Shown: one piece after another, positions 1 to 5,348 of the stretch
Position numbering within the stretch: position 1 is the stretch's first letter
Layout of the letters: each line of letters starts with the position of its first letter
NCBI GenBank assembly: GCA_946886875.1
Contig: CAMPJN010000213.1
Coordinates: 1 to 6,671, forward strand
Reading direction: 5' to 3'
Length of the DNA stretch: 6,671 bases
DNA from: an uncultured Pseudomonas sp.
GTDB taxonomy: Bacteria > Pseudomonadota > Gammaproteobacteria > Pseudomonadales > Pseudomonadaceae
Program-made: the position numbers and the translations under genes
Notes under the pieces: generated by a model
Database searches by the model: none
What the model saw: only the letters and a program-made list of their open reading frames with translations
What the model was told of the DNA's origin: nothing

Positions 1-471
1 CTGGAAAAGCCCGGCCGCGACCCGCGCCCGGAGTTCAAGACCGCCGAGTTCCAGGATGGCGTCGAAACGCTTAACGACCTCAAGCCGGGGATGATCCTCG
101 AAGGCGTGGTGACCAACGTCACCAACTTCGGCGCCTTCGTCGATATCGGCGTGCACCAGGACGGCCTGGTGCATATCTCCGCGCTGTCGGAGAAATTCAT
201 CAAGGACCCGCACGAAGCGGTCAAGGCCGGCGACGTGGTCAAGGTCAAGGTGATGGAGGTGGATATCCCGCGCAACCGTATCGCCCTGTCGATGCGTATG
301 GGCGACACCCCCGGGGAAAAAATCGATGGGCAGCGTGGCGGGCAATCCCGCGGCGGCGATAGGAACAGCAGCTCCAGGCCGCCGCAAAGCGCGCCACGCA
401 ACGAACCGAAGCCGGCGGCCAACGGCGCCATGGCCGCCCTGTTCGCCAACGCCAAACAGCTGAAGAAATAA
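1..471 (+). CDS. tex: Transcription accessory protein Tex, C-terminal part (5' truncated by window edge)
   Basis: The reading frame is open from base 1 and ends at TAA 469-471, giving the last 156 residues of a protein of about 770-780 residues. Residues about 28-98 form an S1 RNA-binding domain, with the typical stretches [23 protein letters not shown] and [12 protein letters not shown]. The preceding [12 protein letters not shown] segment is characteristic of the Tex/YhgF family just before its S1 domain. The tail after the S1 domain is low-complexity, rich in Gly, Arg, Ser, Pro and Asn, and ends in a basic QLKK. Tex is a conserved cytoplasmic nucleic-acid-binding protein linked to transcription and toxin expression in other bacteria. 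Its exact role is still loosely defined. The first ATG in the window (91) is internal and is not the start. I see no strong U-tailed terminator after the stop. The family call is very secure. Confidence 0.95.
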   Translation: MEKPGRDPRPEFKTAEFQDGVETLNDLKPGMILEGVVTNVTNFGAFVDIGVHQDGLVHISALSEKFIKDPHEAVKAGDVVKVKVMEVDIPRNRIALSMRMGDTPGEKIDGQRGGQSRGGDRNSSSRPPQSAPRNEPKPAANGAMAALFANAKQLKK

Positions 472-499
472 TCGGAAATAGATAATCCCGCTCCATCCG

Positions 500-514
500 C
501 CGCCACCGTGGCGG
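500..514 (+). terminator. Short GC hairpin downstream of tex (weak terminator candidate)
   Basis: CCGCCA (500-505) pairs perfectly with TGGCGG (509-514) around a CCG loop, 28 bases after the tex stop codon. The position suits a tex transcript end. No run of T follows, so an ordinary intrinsic terminator is not supported. It may be only a GC-rich chance hairpin or an RNA-stabilising 3' end. Confidence 0.25.
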
Positions 515-704
515 GTGGCTACGGCCTGCCCGACGCTATTTCTCGCGTCGCTCTGGCGTAACTACGCTGCGCCCAGCTATAACAAGCTTCCTCTGCCTCG
601 GGTTATAAGGTTCCACCGACCGAGTGACCGTGCGTCCACGCCCGCCATCTCGCCCCCCCTTGTAGAGCAGGTTATCCACCCCCATATTGGGGCGACCGAT
701 GCGT

Positions 705-710
705 GAAGGA
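705..710 (+). promoter_or_regulatory. gshA ribosome binding site
   Basis: GAAGGA lies 8 bases upstream of a TTG codon at 719. An in-frame TGA at 704-706 overlaps it, so the gshA frame cannot start further upstream. No ATG or GTG lies in frame between this site and the conserved N-terminus. The site therefore fixes the TTG start. Confidence 0.75.
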
Positions 711-718
711 ATGCAATC

Positions 719-2302
719 TTGAGCGACCAGTTTTCCCGCCGTTTGGCCCTCCTGGGCGAACGCGCCAATCTTTCCCTGCTTGCTCAATGCCTGCACGGTA
801 TCGAGCGTGAGTGTCTGCGCGTCGATGCCGACGGCCAACTGGCGTTGACCCCGCATCCGCCAGCCCTGGGCGCGGCCCTGACCCACCCGCAGATCACTAC
901 GGATTATTCCGAGTCGCTGCTGGAGTTCATCACGCCGGCCGAAGCCGATCCGGCGGCGACCCTGGCCGATCTCGAAGAAATCCATCGCTTCGCCTACAGC
1001 AAGCTCGACGGTGAATACCTGTGGAGCCCGTCGATGCCCGGCGCGCTGCCCGAGGAAGAGCAGATCCCCATCGCCCGCTATGGCAGCTCGCATATCGGCC
1101 AGCTCAAGTACGTCTACCGCAAAGGCCTGGCCCTGCGTTACGGCAAGACCATGCAGTGCATTGCCGGCATCCATTACAACTTCTCCCTGCCCGAGCAGCT
1201 CTGGCAGCTGCAGCAACAGGCCGAGGGCGACGCCAGCAGCGCGCGCGATTATCAGTCTTCGCGCTATATCGCGATGATCCGTAACTTCCGTCGCTACAGC
1301 TGGCTGTTGATGTACCTGTTCGGCGCCTCGCCGGCGATCGATGCGGGCTTTCTGCGCGGCCGCCCGCACCAGCTGCAGCAACTGGATGCCGACACCCTGT
1401 ACCTGCCCTACGCCACCAGCCTGCGCATGAGCGATCTGGGCTACCAGAGCGAGGCCCAAGCTGGCTTAACGCCTTGCTACAACGATCTGACCAGCTACAC
1501 CGACAGCCTGCGCCAGGCGGTCGGCACGCCCTACCCGCCCTATGTCGATATCGGCAGCAAGAAAGACGGTGAGTGGCTGCAGCTCAACACCCACATCCTG
1601 CAGATCGAAAACGAGTACTACTCGAACATCCGCCCCAAGCGCGTGACCTACAGCGGCGAGCGGCCAATCCAGGCGCTGATGGCCCGCGGCGTGCAATACA
1701 TCGAAGTGCGCTGCCTGGATATCAACCCATTCCTGCCGTTGGGTATCGATCTGACCGAAGCGCGCTTTCTCGATGCCTTCCTGTTGTTCTGCGCCCTGCA
1801 GGACAGCCCCCTGCTGGAAAGTGGCGAATGCCATGCCTGTACCGACAACTTCCTGACCGTGGTCAAGCAAGGCCGTCGCCCCGGCCTGCAGCTACAGCGC
1901 AACGGCCAAGCCATCACCCTGCAAGCCTGGGCCGAGGAGCTGCTTGAGCGCATTCAGCCGCTGGCCGAGTTACTCGACCAGAGCCAGGGCAGTGATGCCC
2001 ATCGCCAGGCACTGCAGGCGCAGCGCGACAAAGTTGCGGATGTCAGCCTGACCCCATCGGCTCAGGTGCTCGCGCAGCTGGAGCAAGGCGAAAGTTTCAG
2101 CCAATTCGCCCTGCGCCAGAGCAAAGTCCACGCCCAATACTTTCGCGACAAGCCACTCAGCCGGGAGCGGCAAGCGGCCTTCGAAGCGGCCGCGGCAAAG
2201 TCCCTGGTGGAACAGGCCGACCTGGAATCGCTCGACGAAGGGGACTTCGACAGCTTCGCCGCGGCCTATCAGGCCAGCATTCTGGCCACCGACAATCCGT
2301 GA
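719..2302 (+). CDS. gshA: Glutamate-cysteine ligase (gamma-glutamylcysteine synthetase)
   Basis: GshA joins L-glutamate and L-cysteine with ATP to form gamma-glutamylcysteine. This is the first and usually rate-limiting cytoplasmic step of glutathione synthesis, and GshB acts next. The 527-residue product is full length for the proteobacterial type 1 family (E. coli about 518). Visible family blocks are GIERECLRV (residues 27-35, with the acidic metal/ATP-site glutamates), [15 protein letters not shown] (59-73), [16 protein letters not shown] (143-158), [12 protein letters not shown] (297-308) and [17 protein letters not shown] (329-345). The start is an unusual TTG, chosen because the upstream frame closes at 704-706, a GAAGGA site precedes it and the N-terminus SRRLALLG matches Pseudomonas GshA. 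It is followed after 107 bases by the RMF-like gene on the same strand. No defect is seen. Confidence 0.97.
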   Translation: MSDQFSRRLALLGERANLSLLAQCLHGIERECLRVDADGQLALTPHPPALGAALTHPQITTDYSESLLEFITPAEADPAATLADLEEIHRFAYSKLDGEYLWSPSMPGALPEEEQIPIARYGSSHIGQLKYVYRKGLALRYGKTMQCIAGIHYNFSLPEQLWQLQQQAEGDASSARDYQSSRYIAMIRNFRRYSWLLMYLFGASPAIDAGFLRGRPHQLQQLDADTLYLPYATSLRMSDLGYQSEAQAGLTPCYNDLTSYTDSLRQAVGTPYPPYVDIGSKKDGEWLQLNTHILQIENEYYSNIRPKRVTYSGERPIQALMARGVQYIEVRCLDINPFLPLGIDLTEARFLDAFLLFCALQDSPLLESGECHACTDNFLTVVKQGRRPGLQLQRNGQAITLQAWAEELLERIQPLAELLDQSQGSDAHRQALQAQRDKVADVSLTPSAQVLAQLEQGESFSQFALRQSKVHAQYFRDKPLSRERQAAFEAAAAKSLVEQADLESLDEGDFDSFAAAYQASILATDNP

Positions 2303-2409
2303 GCCCCTTCACAAAATCACCCGAAGGTCAGCAAGCCGCAGCCGAAGCATCGGACATAATGGCAAAACGCAACTAACATGGCAGTGAAGGATCACTACGA
2401 GCACGAGCC

Positions 2410-2613
2410 ATGGACACAAAGGCCAAAGACGACGACCAGCAATGGAGCCTGGAAAGCCTGAACAAGGCCTACCAACAAGGCTACATGGGCGGCCTCACCG
2501 GGCAATCCAGCAGCGCTCACGGCTACAGCGCGGATGTACTGGCAGCCGCCTGGGAAGCGGGCTGGGATGACGGTCGCGAACAGTACCTGCTGCATAAGCG
2601 CAAAAGCGCTTAA
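2410..2613 (+). CDS. Small ribosome modulation factor (RMF)-like protein
   Basis: This 67-residue protein resembles ribosome modulation factor, the small protein that drives 70S ribosomes into 100S dimers in stationary phase. The match is in the helix-turn-helix core: LNKAYQQGYMGGLTGQS (17-33) corresponds to the family's LERA-x-x-RGY-x-x-G-x-x-G-x-S, and AAAWEAGWDDGREQ (45-58) corresponds to the W-x-x-GWREG block. It differs from classical RMF in an acidic N-terminal extension (DDD at 7-9), few basic residues in the core and an estimated net charge near -3, whereas RMF is basic and binds rRNA. Ribosome binding is therefore not assured. It could be a paralogue or a member of the RMF-related CrpP-type group. 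ATG 2410 is the only usable in-frame start after TAA 2374. Its nearby Shine-Dalgarno sequence is weak (GAG 2399-2401). CATAAT at 2355-2360 could be a -10 box. A hairpin follows the gene. Confidence 0.75.
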   Translation: MDTKAKDDDQQWSLESLNKAYQQGYMGGLTGQSSSAHGYSADVLAAAWEAGWDDGREQYLLHKRKSA

Positions 2614-2650
2614 TTCCCTCCAGGCTTACCATTCCGCAAGCACACAGCCT

Positions 2651-2670
2651 GCCCCGCCGTAGAGCGGGGC
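2651..2670. terminator. GC-rich hairpin between convergent RMF-like gene and argA
   Basis: GCCCCGC (2651-2657) pairs perfectly with GCGGGGC (2664-2670) around the loop CGTAGA. It sits 37 bases after the RMF-like stop codon and 7 bases beyond the argA stop codon on the other strand, a typical place for a shared terminator between convergent genes. The plus-strand tail TTGCCGTTT is only moderately T-rich. On the minus strand no T run follows. Termination is thus more likely for the plus-strand transcript. Confidence 0.55.
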
Positions 2671-2677
2671 TTGCCGT

Positions 2678-3976
2678 TTAGAGCGCCTTTTCGAACACCT
2701 GGGAATTACGCTGAAAGTTGTACAGCGAGGCGCGCGCCGCCGGTAGGCGGTCGACGCTGCTGGGCACGAAGCCGCGCTCGCGAAACCAGTGAGCGGTGCG
2801 CGTGGTCAGCACGAACAGCGTCTTCAAGCCCTGGGCTCGCGCCCGTTCTTCGATGCGTTCGAGCAACTCGTCGCCGCGTCCGCCATGGCGATAGGCCGGG
2901 TTGACCGCCAGGCAGGCCAGCTCGCCGAAGTCCGAATCGGCGATCTGATAGAGCGCCGCGCAGGCGATGATCATGCCGTCGCGCTCGACGATGCTGAACT
3001 GACCGATCTCGCGTTCCAGCACTTCGCGCGAGCGGCGCACCAGAATGCCCTGCTCCTCCAGCGGGCTGATCAGCTCTATCAGACCGCCGACATCGCCGAT
3101 ATTGGCCTCACGCAGGGATTCGAACTGCTCCTGATCGACCAGGGTGCCGCCGCCGTCGCGGGTGAACAGCTCGGTCAGCAAGGAGCCGTCATCGACATAG
3201 CTGACTATATGGGCGCGCTTGACCCCGCCGCGGCAGGCCTGAGCGGCGGCGTCGAGCAATTCCGCCTGGTAACTGTTGCCGAGTCGCGCCAGATAAGCCG
3301 GCACCTGCTGCGGACGCAGTTCACGGACCAGCTTGCCTTGCTCGTCGAGCAGGCCGCGCTCGGCACTGAACAGCAGCAATTTGTCGGCGCCCAGATCGAT
3401 GGCGGCGCGGGTCGCGACGTCCTCGCAGGCCAGGTTGAAGATCTCCCCGGTCGGCGAATAACCCAGCGACGACAGCAGCACTATGCTGCGCTCGTCGAGC
3501 AGGCGGCCGATGCCCTTGCGGTCGACCCGGCGGACCTCGCCGGTGTGGTGGTAATCGACCCCGTCGACCACACCGATCGGCCGTGCGGTTACCAGGTTGC
3601 CGCTGGCCACGCGCAAACGCGCACCCTGCATCGGCGAGGCAGCCATATCCATCGACAGACGCGCTTCGATGGCGATGCGCAACTGACCGACAGCATCGAT
3701 CACGCACTCCAGGGTCGGCCCGTCGGTCACCCGCAGGTCGCGGTAGAAGTGCGGCGTCAGGCCGCGCGCGGTCAGGCGTGCTTCGATCTGTGGGCGCGAG
3801 CCGTGCACCAGCACCAGACGCACGCCGAGGCTGTGCAACAGCACCAGATCGTGAACGATATTGCCAAAATTCGGATGGGCGACGCCCTCGCCAGGCAACA
3901 TCACCACAAAGGTGCAGTCACGGTGGGCATTGATATAGGGGGACGCGTGGCGAAGCCAATTGACGTAGTCGTGCAT
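2678..3976 (-). CDS. argA: Amino-acid N-acetyltransferase (N-acetylglutamate synthase)
   Basis: ArgA transfers acetyl from acetyl-CoA to L-glutamate, giving N-acetylglutamate, the first intermediate of arginine synthesis. In pseudomonads it is thought to prime and top up the acetyl cycle maintained by ArgJ. The 432-residue product has the classical two-domain form. An amino-acid-kinase-like domain fills about residues 1-290 (LVLVHGSRPQIE at 54-65; SPTGEIFNLACEDVA at 174-188), the usual site of arginine feedback inhibition. A GNAT domain fills about 294-432, with the acetyl-CoA loop in LAVNPAYRHGGRGDELLE (356-373). The N-terminus MHDYVNWLRHASPYIN matches Pseudomonas ArgA and supports ATG 3974-3976. 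Its own Shine-Dalgarno sequence is poor (AGG at 3990-3988, 11 bases away). It lies 139 bases downstream of argE on the same strand, behind a structured leader with a tiny Arg-codon ORF, which suggests extra control of its expression. Confidence 0.97.
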   Translation of the reverse strand: MHDYVNWLRHASPYINAHRDCTFVVMLPGEGVAHPNFGNIVHDLVLLHSLGVRLVLVHGSRPQIEARLTARGLTPHFYRDLRVTDGPTLECVIDAVGQLRIAIEARLSMDMAASPMQGARLRVASGNLVTARPIGVVDGVDYHHTGEVRRVDRKGIGRLLDERSIVLLSSLGYSPTGEIFNLACEDVATRAAIDLGADKLLLFSAERGLLDEQGKLVRELRPQQVPAYLARLGNSYQAELLDAAAQACRGGVKRAHIVSYVDDGSLLTELFTRDGGGTLVDQEQFESLREANIGDVGGLIELISPLEEQGILVRRSREVLEREIGQFSIVERDGMIIACAALYQIADSDFGELACLAVNPAYRHGGRGDELLERIEERARAQGLKTLFVLTTRTAHWFRERGFVPSSVDRLPAARASLYNFQRNSQVFEKAL

Positions 3977-3999
3977 GTAGGAAACAACCTGTGAGTCGT

Positions 4000-4087
4000 G
4001 AACGCATGAGTTGGGCGCGGCAAGGCGCCAGACGAACAGCCGATAGCAGCGGATTTATCGTCGTAGTTGCAGCAGCATCACGCGTTC
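4000..4087 (-). repeat. 10-bp long-range inverted repeat enclosing the argA leader ORF
   Basis: In the minus-strand RNA, GAACGCGUGA (4087-4078) can pair with UCAUGCGUUC (4009-4000) over ten contiguous positions, nine Watson-Crick and one G-U. The pairing covers the GUG and the first base of the AUG of the tiny ORF. In the opposite strand's RNA the wobble position becomes an A-C mismatch, so the pairing favours the argA transcript. Inside it lie two smaller stems, GACGA/UCGUC and GGCGC/GCGCC. Shape seen by eye, not folded by software. Confidence 0.45.
4055..4078 (-). CDS. Candidate argA leader peptide with tandem arginine codons
   Basis: A seven-codon ORF reads MLLQLRR and then TAA (4057-4055), or eight codons if the adjoining GTG at 4081-4079 is used. 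It stands behind the strongest Shine-Dalgarno sequence in the window (GGAGGAGAG at 4095-4087, 8 bases before the ATG, 5 before the GTG). The last two sense codons are both CGA, an arginine codon that is uncommon in Pseudomonas genes, and the next codon is the stop. It lies upstream of argA, a gene of arginine synthesis, and in the same frame, separated from argA by a single stop. Leader peptides with codons of the pathway's amino acid control trp, his and leu operons elsewhere. By analogy slow decoding of CGA-CGA could change the downstream RNA fold. Alternatively it is a chance ORF or a relic of a deleted gene. Confidence 0.35.
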   Translation of the reverse strand: MLLQLRR

Positions 4088-4095
4088 TCTCCTCC
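4087..4095 (-). promoter_or_regulatory. Very strong ribosome binding site not belonging to argA or argE
   Basis: GGAGGAGAG on the minus strand nearly matches the full anti-Shine-Dalgarno complement. It is 110 bases upstream of the argA start, too far to serve it directly, and lies just after the argE stop. It is correctly spaced only for the GTG/ATG of the tiny ORF, which is the main reason to take that ORF seriously. Confidence 0.5.
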
Positions 4096-4103
4096 GAGGT
4101 TTA

Positions 4104-4136
4104 CCGGCCAGAAGCTCACCGGCCATGGTGGGCCGG
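4104..4136 (-). repeat. Three copies of self-complementary CCGGCC/GGCCGG at the argE 3' end
   Basis: The self-complementary hexamer lies at 4131-4136, 4119-4124 and 4104-4109. The first two form a perfect 6-bp hairpin with a 6-base loop covering the last argE codons. The third, just past the argE stop and 8 bases before the strong ribosome binding site, can compete for either partner. No U-tract follows, so it is not a standard terminator. Part is coding and may be constrained by ArgE only. Confidence 0.35.
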
Positions 4137-5276
4137 GCTCAGGCAGTAATGTTCGATCAATTCACGTAACAAACGCAGGCTCGGCTCGATACGTGACATG
4201 TCCAGGTATTCGCCGGGCTGGTGGGCGCAGTCGATATCGCCGGGGCCGAGTACCAGGGTATCGCAGCCAAGCTGCTGAAGATAAGGCGCTTCGGTGGCAA
4301 AAGCCACCGAAGCCGCGGCATACCCGGTCAGCCGTTCGGCCAGGCGCACCAGTTCGCTGTCGGCGCTTTGCTCGAACGGCGGCACGCTGGGGAACAGCGG
4401 AGCGAAGTCGATCTTCACCTGATGGCGTTCGGCCAAGGGCTGCAGCTTTTGCCGGATAGCCGCACGCAACGCCTCCGGTTGCATGCCCGGCAGTGGACGC
4501 AGGTCGAACTCCAGCGAGCACTGCCCGCAGATGCGGTTGGGGTTGTCACCGCCATGGATGCAGCCGAAATTCAGCGTCGGTTGCGGCACTGTGAATTGCG
4601 CATTGTTGAACTCGGCCTGCCATTGGCTGCGCAAACCGCGCAGTTCGAGCATCACATCCTGCATCGCCTCCAGGGCGCTGTGGCCCAGGCTTGGATCGGA
4701 GGAGTGACCGCTCTGACCGAGAATATCGATGCGCTCCATCATGATGCCCTTGTGCAGGCGAATCGGCTTCAAGCCGGTCGGCTCGCCGATCACCGCAACC
4801 CGTCCCAGCGGTCGGCCTGCTGCGGCCAAGGCGCGGGCGCCGGACATCGAGCTTTCCTCATCGCAGGTCGCCAGGATCAGCAGCGGTTGCTGAAAGCGCT
4901 GCGTCAGTAGGGGCTGCACCGCTTCGATGACCAGGGCGAAGAAGCCCTTCATATCGCAACTGCCCAAGCCGACCCAGCGCCCATCTACCTCGGTGAGTTT
5001 GAGCGGGTCGCTCTGCCACAACGCCTCATCGAAAGGCACGGTGTCGCTGTGCCCGGCCAGGACCAAGCCGCCGGGGCCGCTACCGTAACTGGCGAGCAGA
5101 TTGAATTTGCCGGGACTGACTTGCTGAATCTCGCAGGCGAAACCGAGGTCGCCGAGCCAGTTCGACAGCAAGTCGATCACTGGCCGATTGGACTGATCCC
5201 GCGACGCCTGGGTGCAACTCACCGAAGGCGCTGCGATCAGCGCGGCGAATTGATCTTTGAAGGAAGGCAGGGGCAT
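4116..5276 (-). CDS. argE: Acetylornithine deacetylase (M20 metallopeptidase family)
   Basis: ArgE hydrolyses N2-acetyl-L-ornithine to ornithine and acetate, ending the acetylated branch of arginine synthesis in the cytoplasm. The 386-residue product is full length (E. coli 383). M20 metal-site motifs are intact: GHSDTVP (His76, Asp78), GSCDMKG (Asp108, the bridging ligand), CDEESS (Glu140 as general base, Glu141 as ligand), GEPTG (Glu165) and CAHQPGEYLDM (His352). The dimerisation/lid region carries GQSGHSSDPSLG (187-198). The start ATG 5276-5274 has a good GGAG 7 bases upstream, but that site is inside a large hairpin. It follows pit by 72 bases and precedes argA, all on one strand. Relatives in the M20 family include DapE and carboxypeptidase G2, but the GSCDMKGFFA and CDEESSMSGAR stretches favour ArgE. 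Many pseudomonads also use ArgJ, which makes ArgE partly redundant. Confidence 0.94.
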   Translation of the reverse strand: MPLPSFKDQFAALIAAPSVSCTQASRDQSNRPVIDLLSNWLGDLGFACEIQQVSPGKFNLLASYGSGPGGLVLAGHSDTVPFDEALWQSDPLKLTEVDGRWVGLGSCDMKGFFALVIEAVQPLLTQRFQQPLLILATCDEESSMSGARALAAAGRPLGRVAVIGEPTGLKPIRLHKGIMMERIDILGQSGHSSDPSLGHSALEAMQDVMLELRGLRSQWQAEFNNAQFTVPQPTLNFGCIHGGDNPNRICGQCSLEFDLRPLPGMQPEALRAAIRQKLQPLAERHQVKIDFAPLFPSVPPFEQSADSELVRLAERLTGYAAASVAFATEAPYLQQLGCDTLVLGPGDIDCAHQPGEYLDMSRIEPSLRLLRELIEHYCLSPAHHGR

Positions 5277-5283
5277 CGTCGGT

Positions 5284-5326
5284 CTCCGCGGGCGAGGCCC
5301 ATGATAGGGCCAACGCCGACGCGGAG
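5284..5326 (-). promoter_or_regulatory. Large hairpin containing the argE Shine-Dalgarno sequence
   Basis: In the argE transcript CUCCGCG (5326-5320) pairs with CGCGGAG (5290-5284), then GGCG (5317-5314) with CGCC (5294-5291), then GGCCC (5311-5307) with GGGCC (5300-5296), closing on a UAUCAU loop. That is 16 base pairs interrupted by a UC bulge and a small U-rich internal loop. The 3' strand ends in GGAG, the only good ribosome binding site for argE, so the fold would hide it. No U-tract follows, which argues against a plain pit terminator. Function is inferred. Confidence 0.55.
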
Positions 5327-5348
5327 GGAACCTTAGTGCGGGGTTAAC

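Larger units (their letters stand above)
472..718. other. tex-gshA spacer, no convincing gene
   Basis: This spacer of 247 bases holds no convincing gene. An open frame at 515-706 has no family resemblance that I recognise and no ribosome binding site. Small inverted repeats are visible: CCGCCA/TGGCGG (500-505 with 509-514), GCGTA/TACGC (556-560 with 563-567), TATAAC/GTTATA (578-583 with 602-607) and CCCCA/TGGGG (680-684 with 688-692). The last lies 12 bases before the gshA ribosome binding site. The gshA promoter is presumably here, but I cannot pick -35 and -10 boxes with confidence. TATAAG at 604-609 resembles a -10 box but has no good partner. Confidence 0.6.
3977..4115 (-). promoter_or_regulatory. 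argE-argA intercistronic region / candidate structured argA leader
   Basis: This 139-base stretch between the argE stop and the argA start is not empty. In transcript order it contains a GGCCGG repeat (4109-4104), a very strong ribosome binding site (4095-4087), a tiny ORF ending in two CGA codons (4078-4055), a stem GACGA/TCGTC that uses the Arg codons, a hairpin GGCGC/GCGCC (4029-4025 with 4018-4014, loop CTTGCC), and a segment at 4009-4000 that can pair back to the start of the tiny ORF. No strong promoter and no clear match to the Pseudomonas ArgR half-site TGTCGC were seen. The combination resembles a translation-dependent leader. It may also be a remnant of a lost gene. Confidence 0.4.

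Noticed and set aside
515..706. 63-codon ORF in the tex-gshA spacer
   Set aside because: No plausible ribosome binding site and no resemblance to a known protein. It overlaps the gshA ribosome binding site. Its composition looks like translated noncoding DNA.
536..1459. 307-codon minus-strand ORF opposite gshA
   Set aside because: It is the antisense shadow of gshA, with no recognisable domain and a spacer-derived C-terminus.
2306..2327. CCTTC/GAAGG inverted repeat after gshA as a terminator
   Set aside because: Only 5 bp with a 12-base loop and no T run, so too weak to call.
2359..2376. Five-codon ORF MAKRN upstream of the RMF-like gene as a leader peptide
   Set aside because: No ribosome binding site in front of it and no meaningful codon pattern, unlike the argA leader ORF.
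2789..3994. 401-codon plus-strand ORF opposite argA
   Set aside because: It lies antisense to a well-recognised argA over nearly its whole length, has low-complexity Gln/Ala/Asp-rich composition typical of the reverse frame of GC-rich genes, and shows no family motif.
3977..4115. ArgR operator in front of argA
   Set aside because: I looked for the Pseudomonas-type half-site TGTCGC and its complement in this spacer and the pit-argE spacer and found no convincing match.
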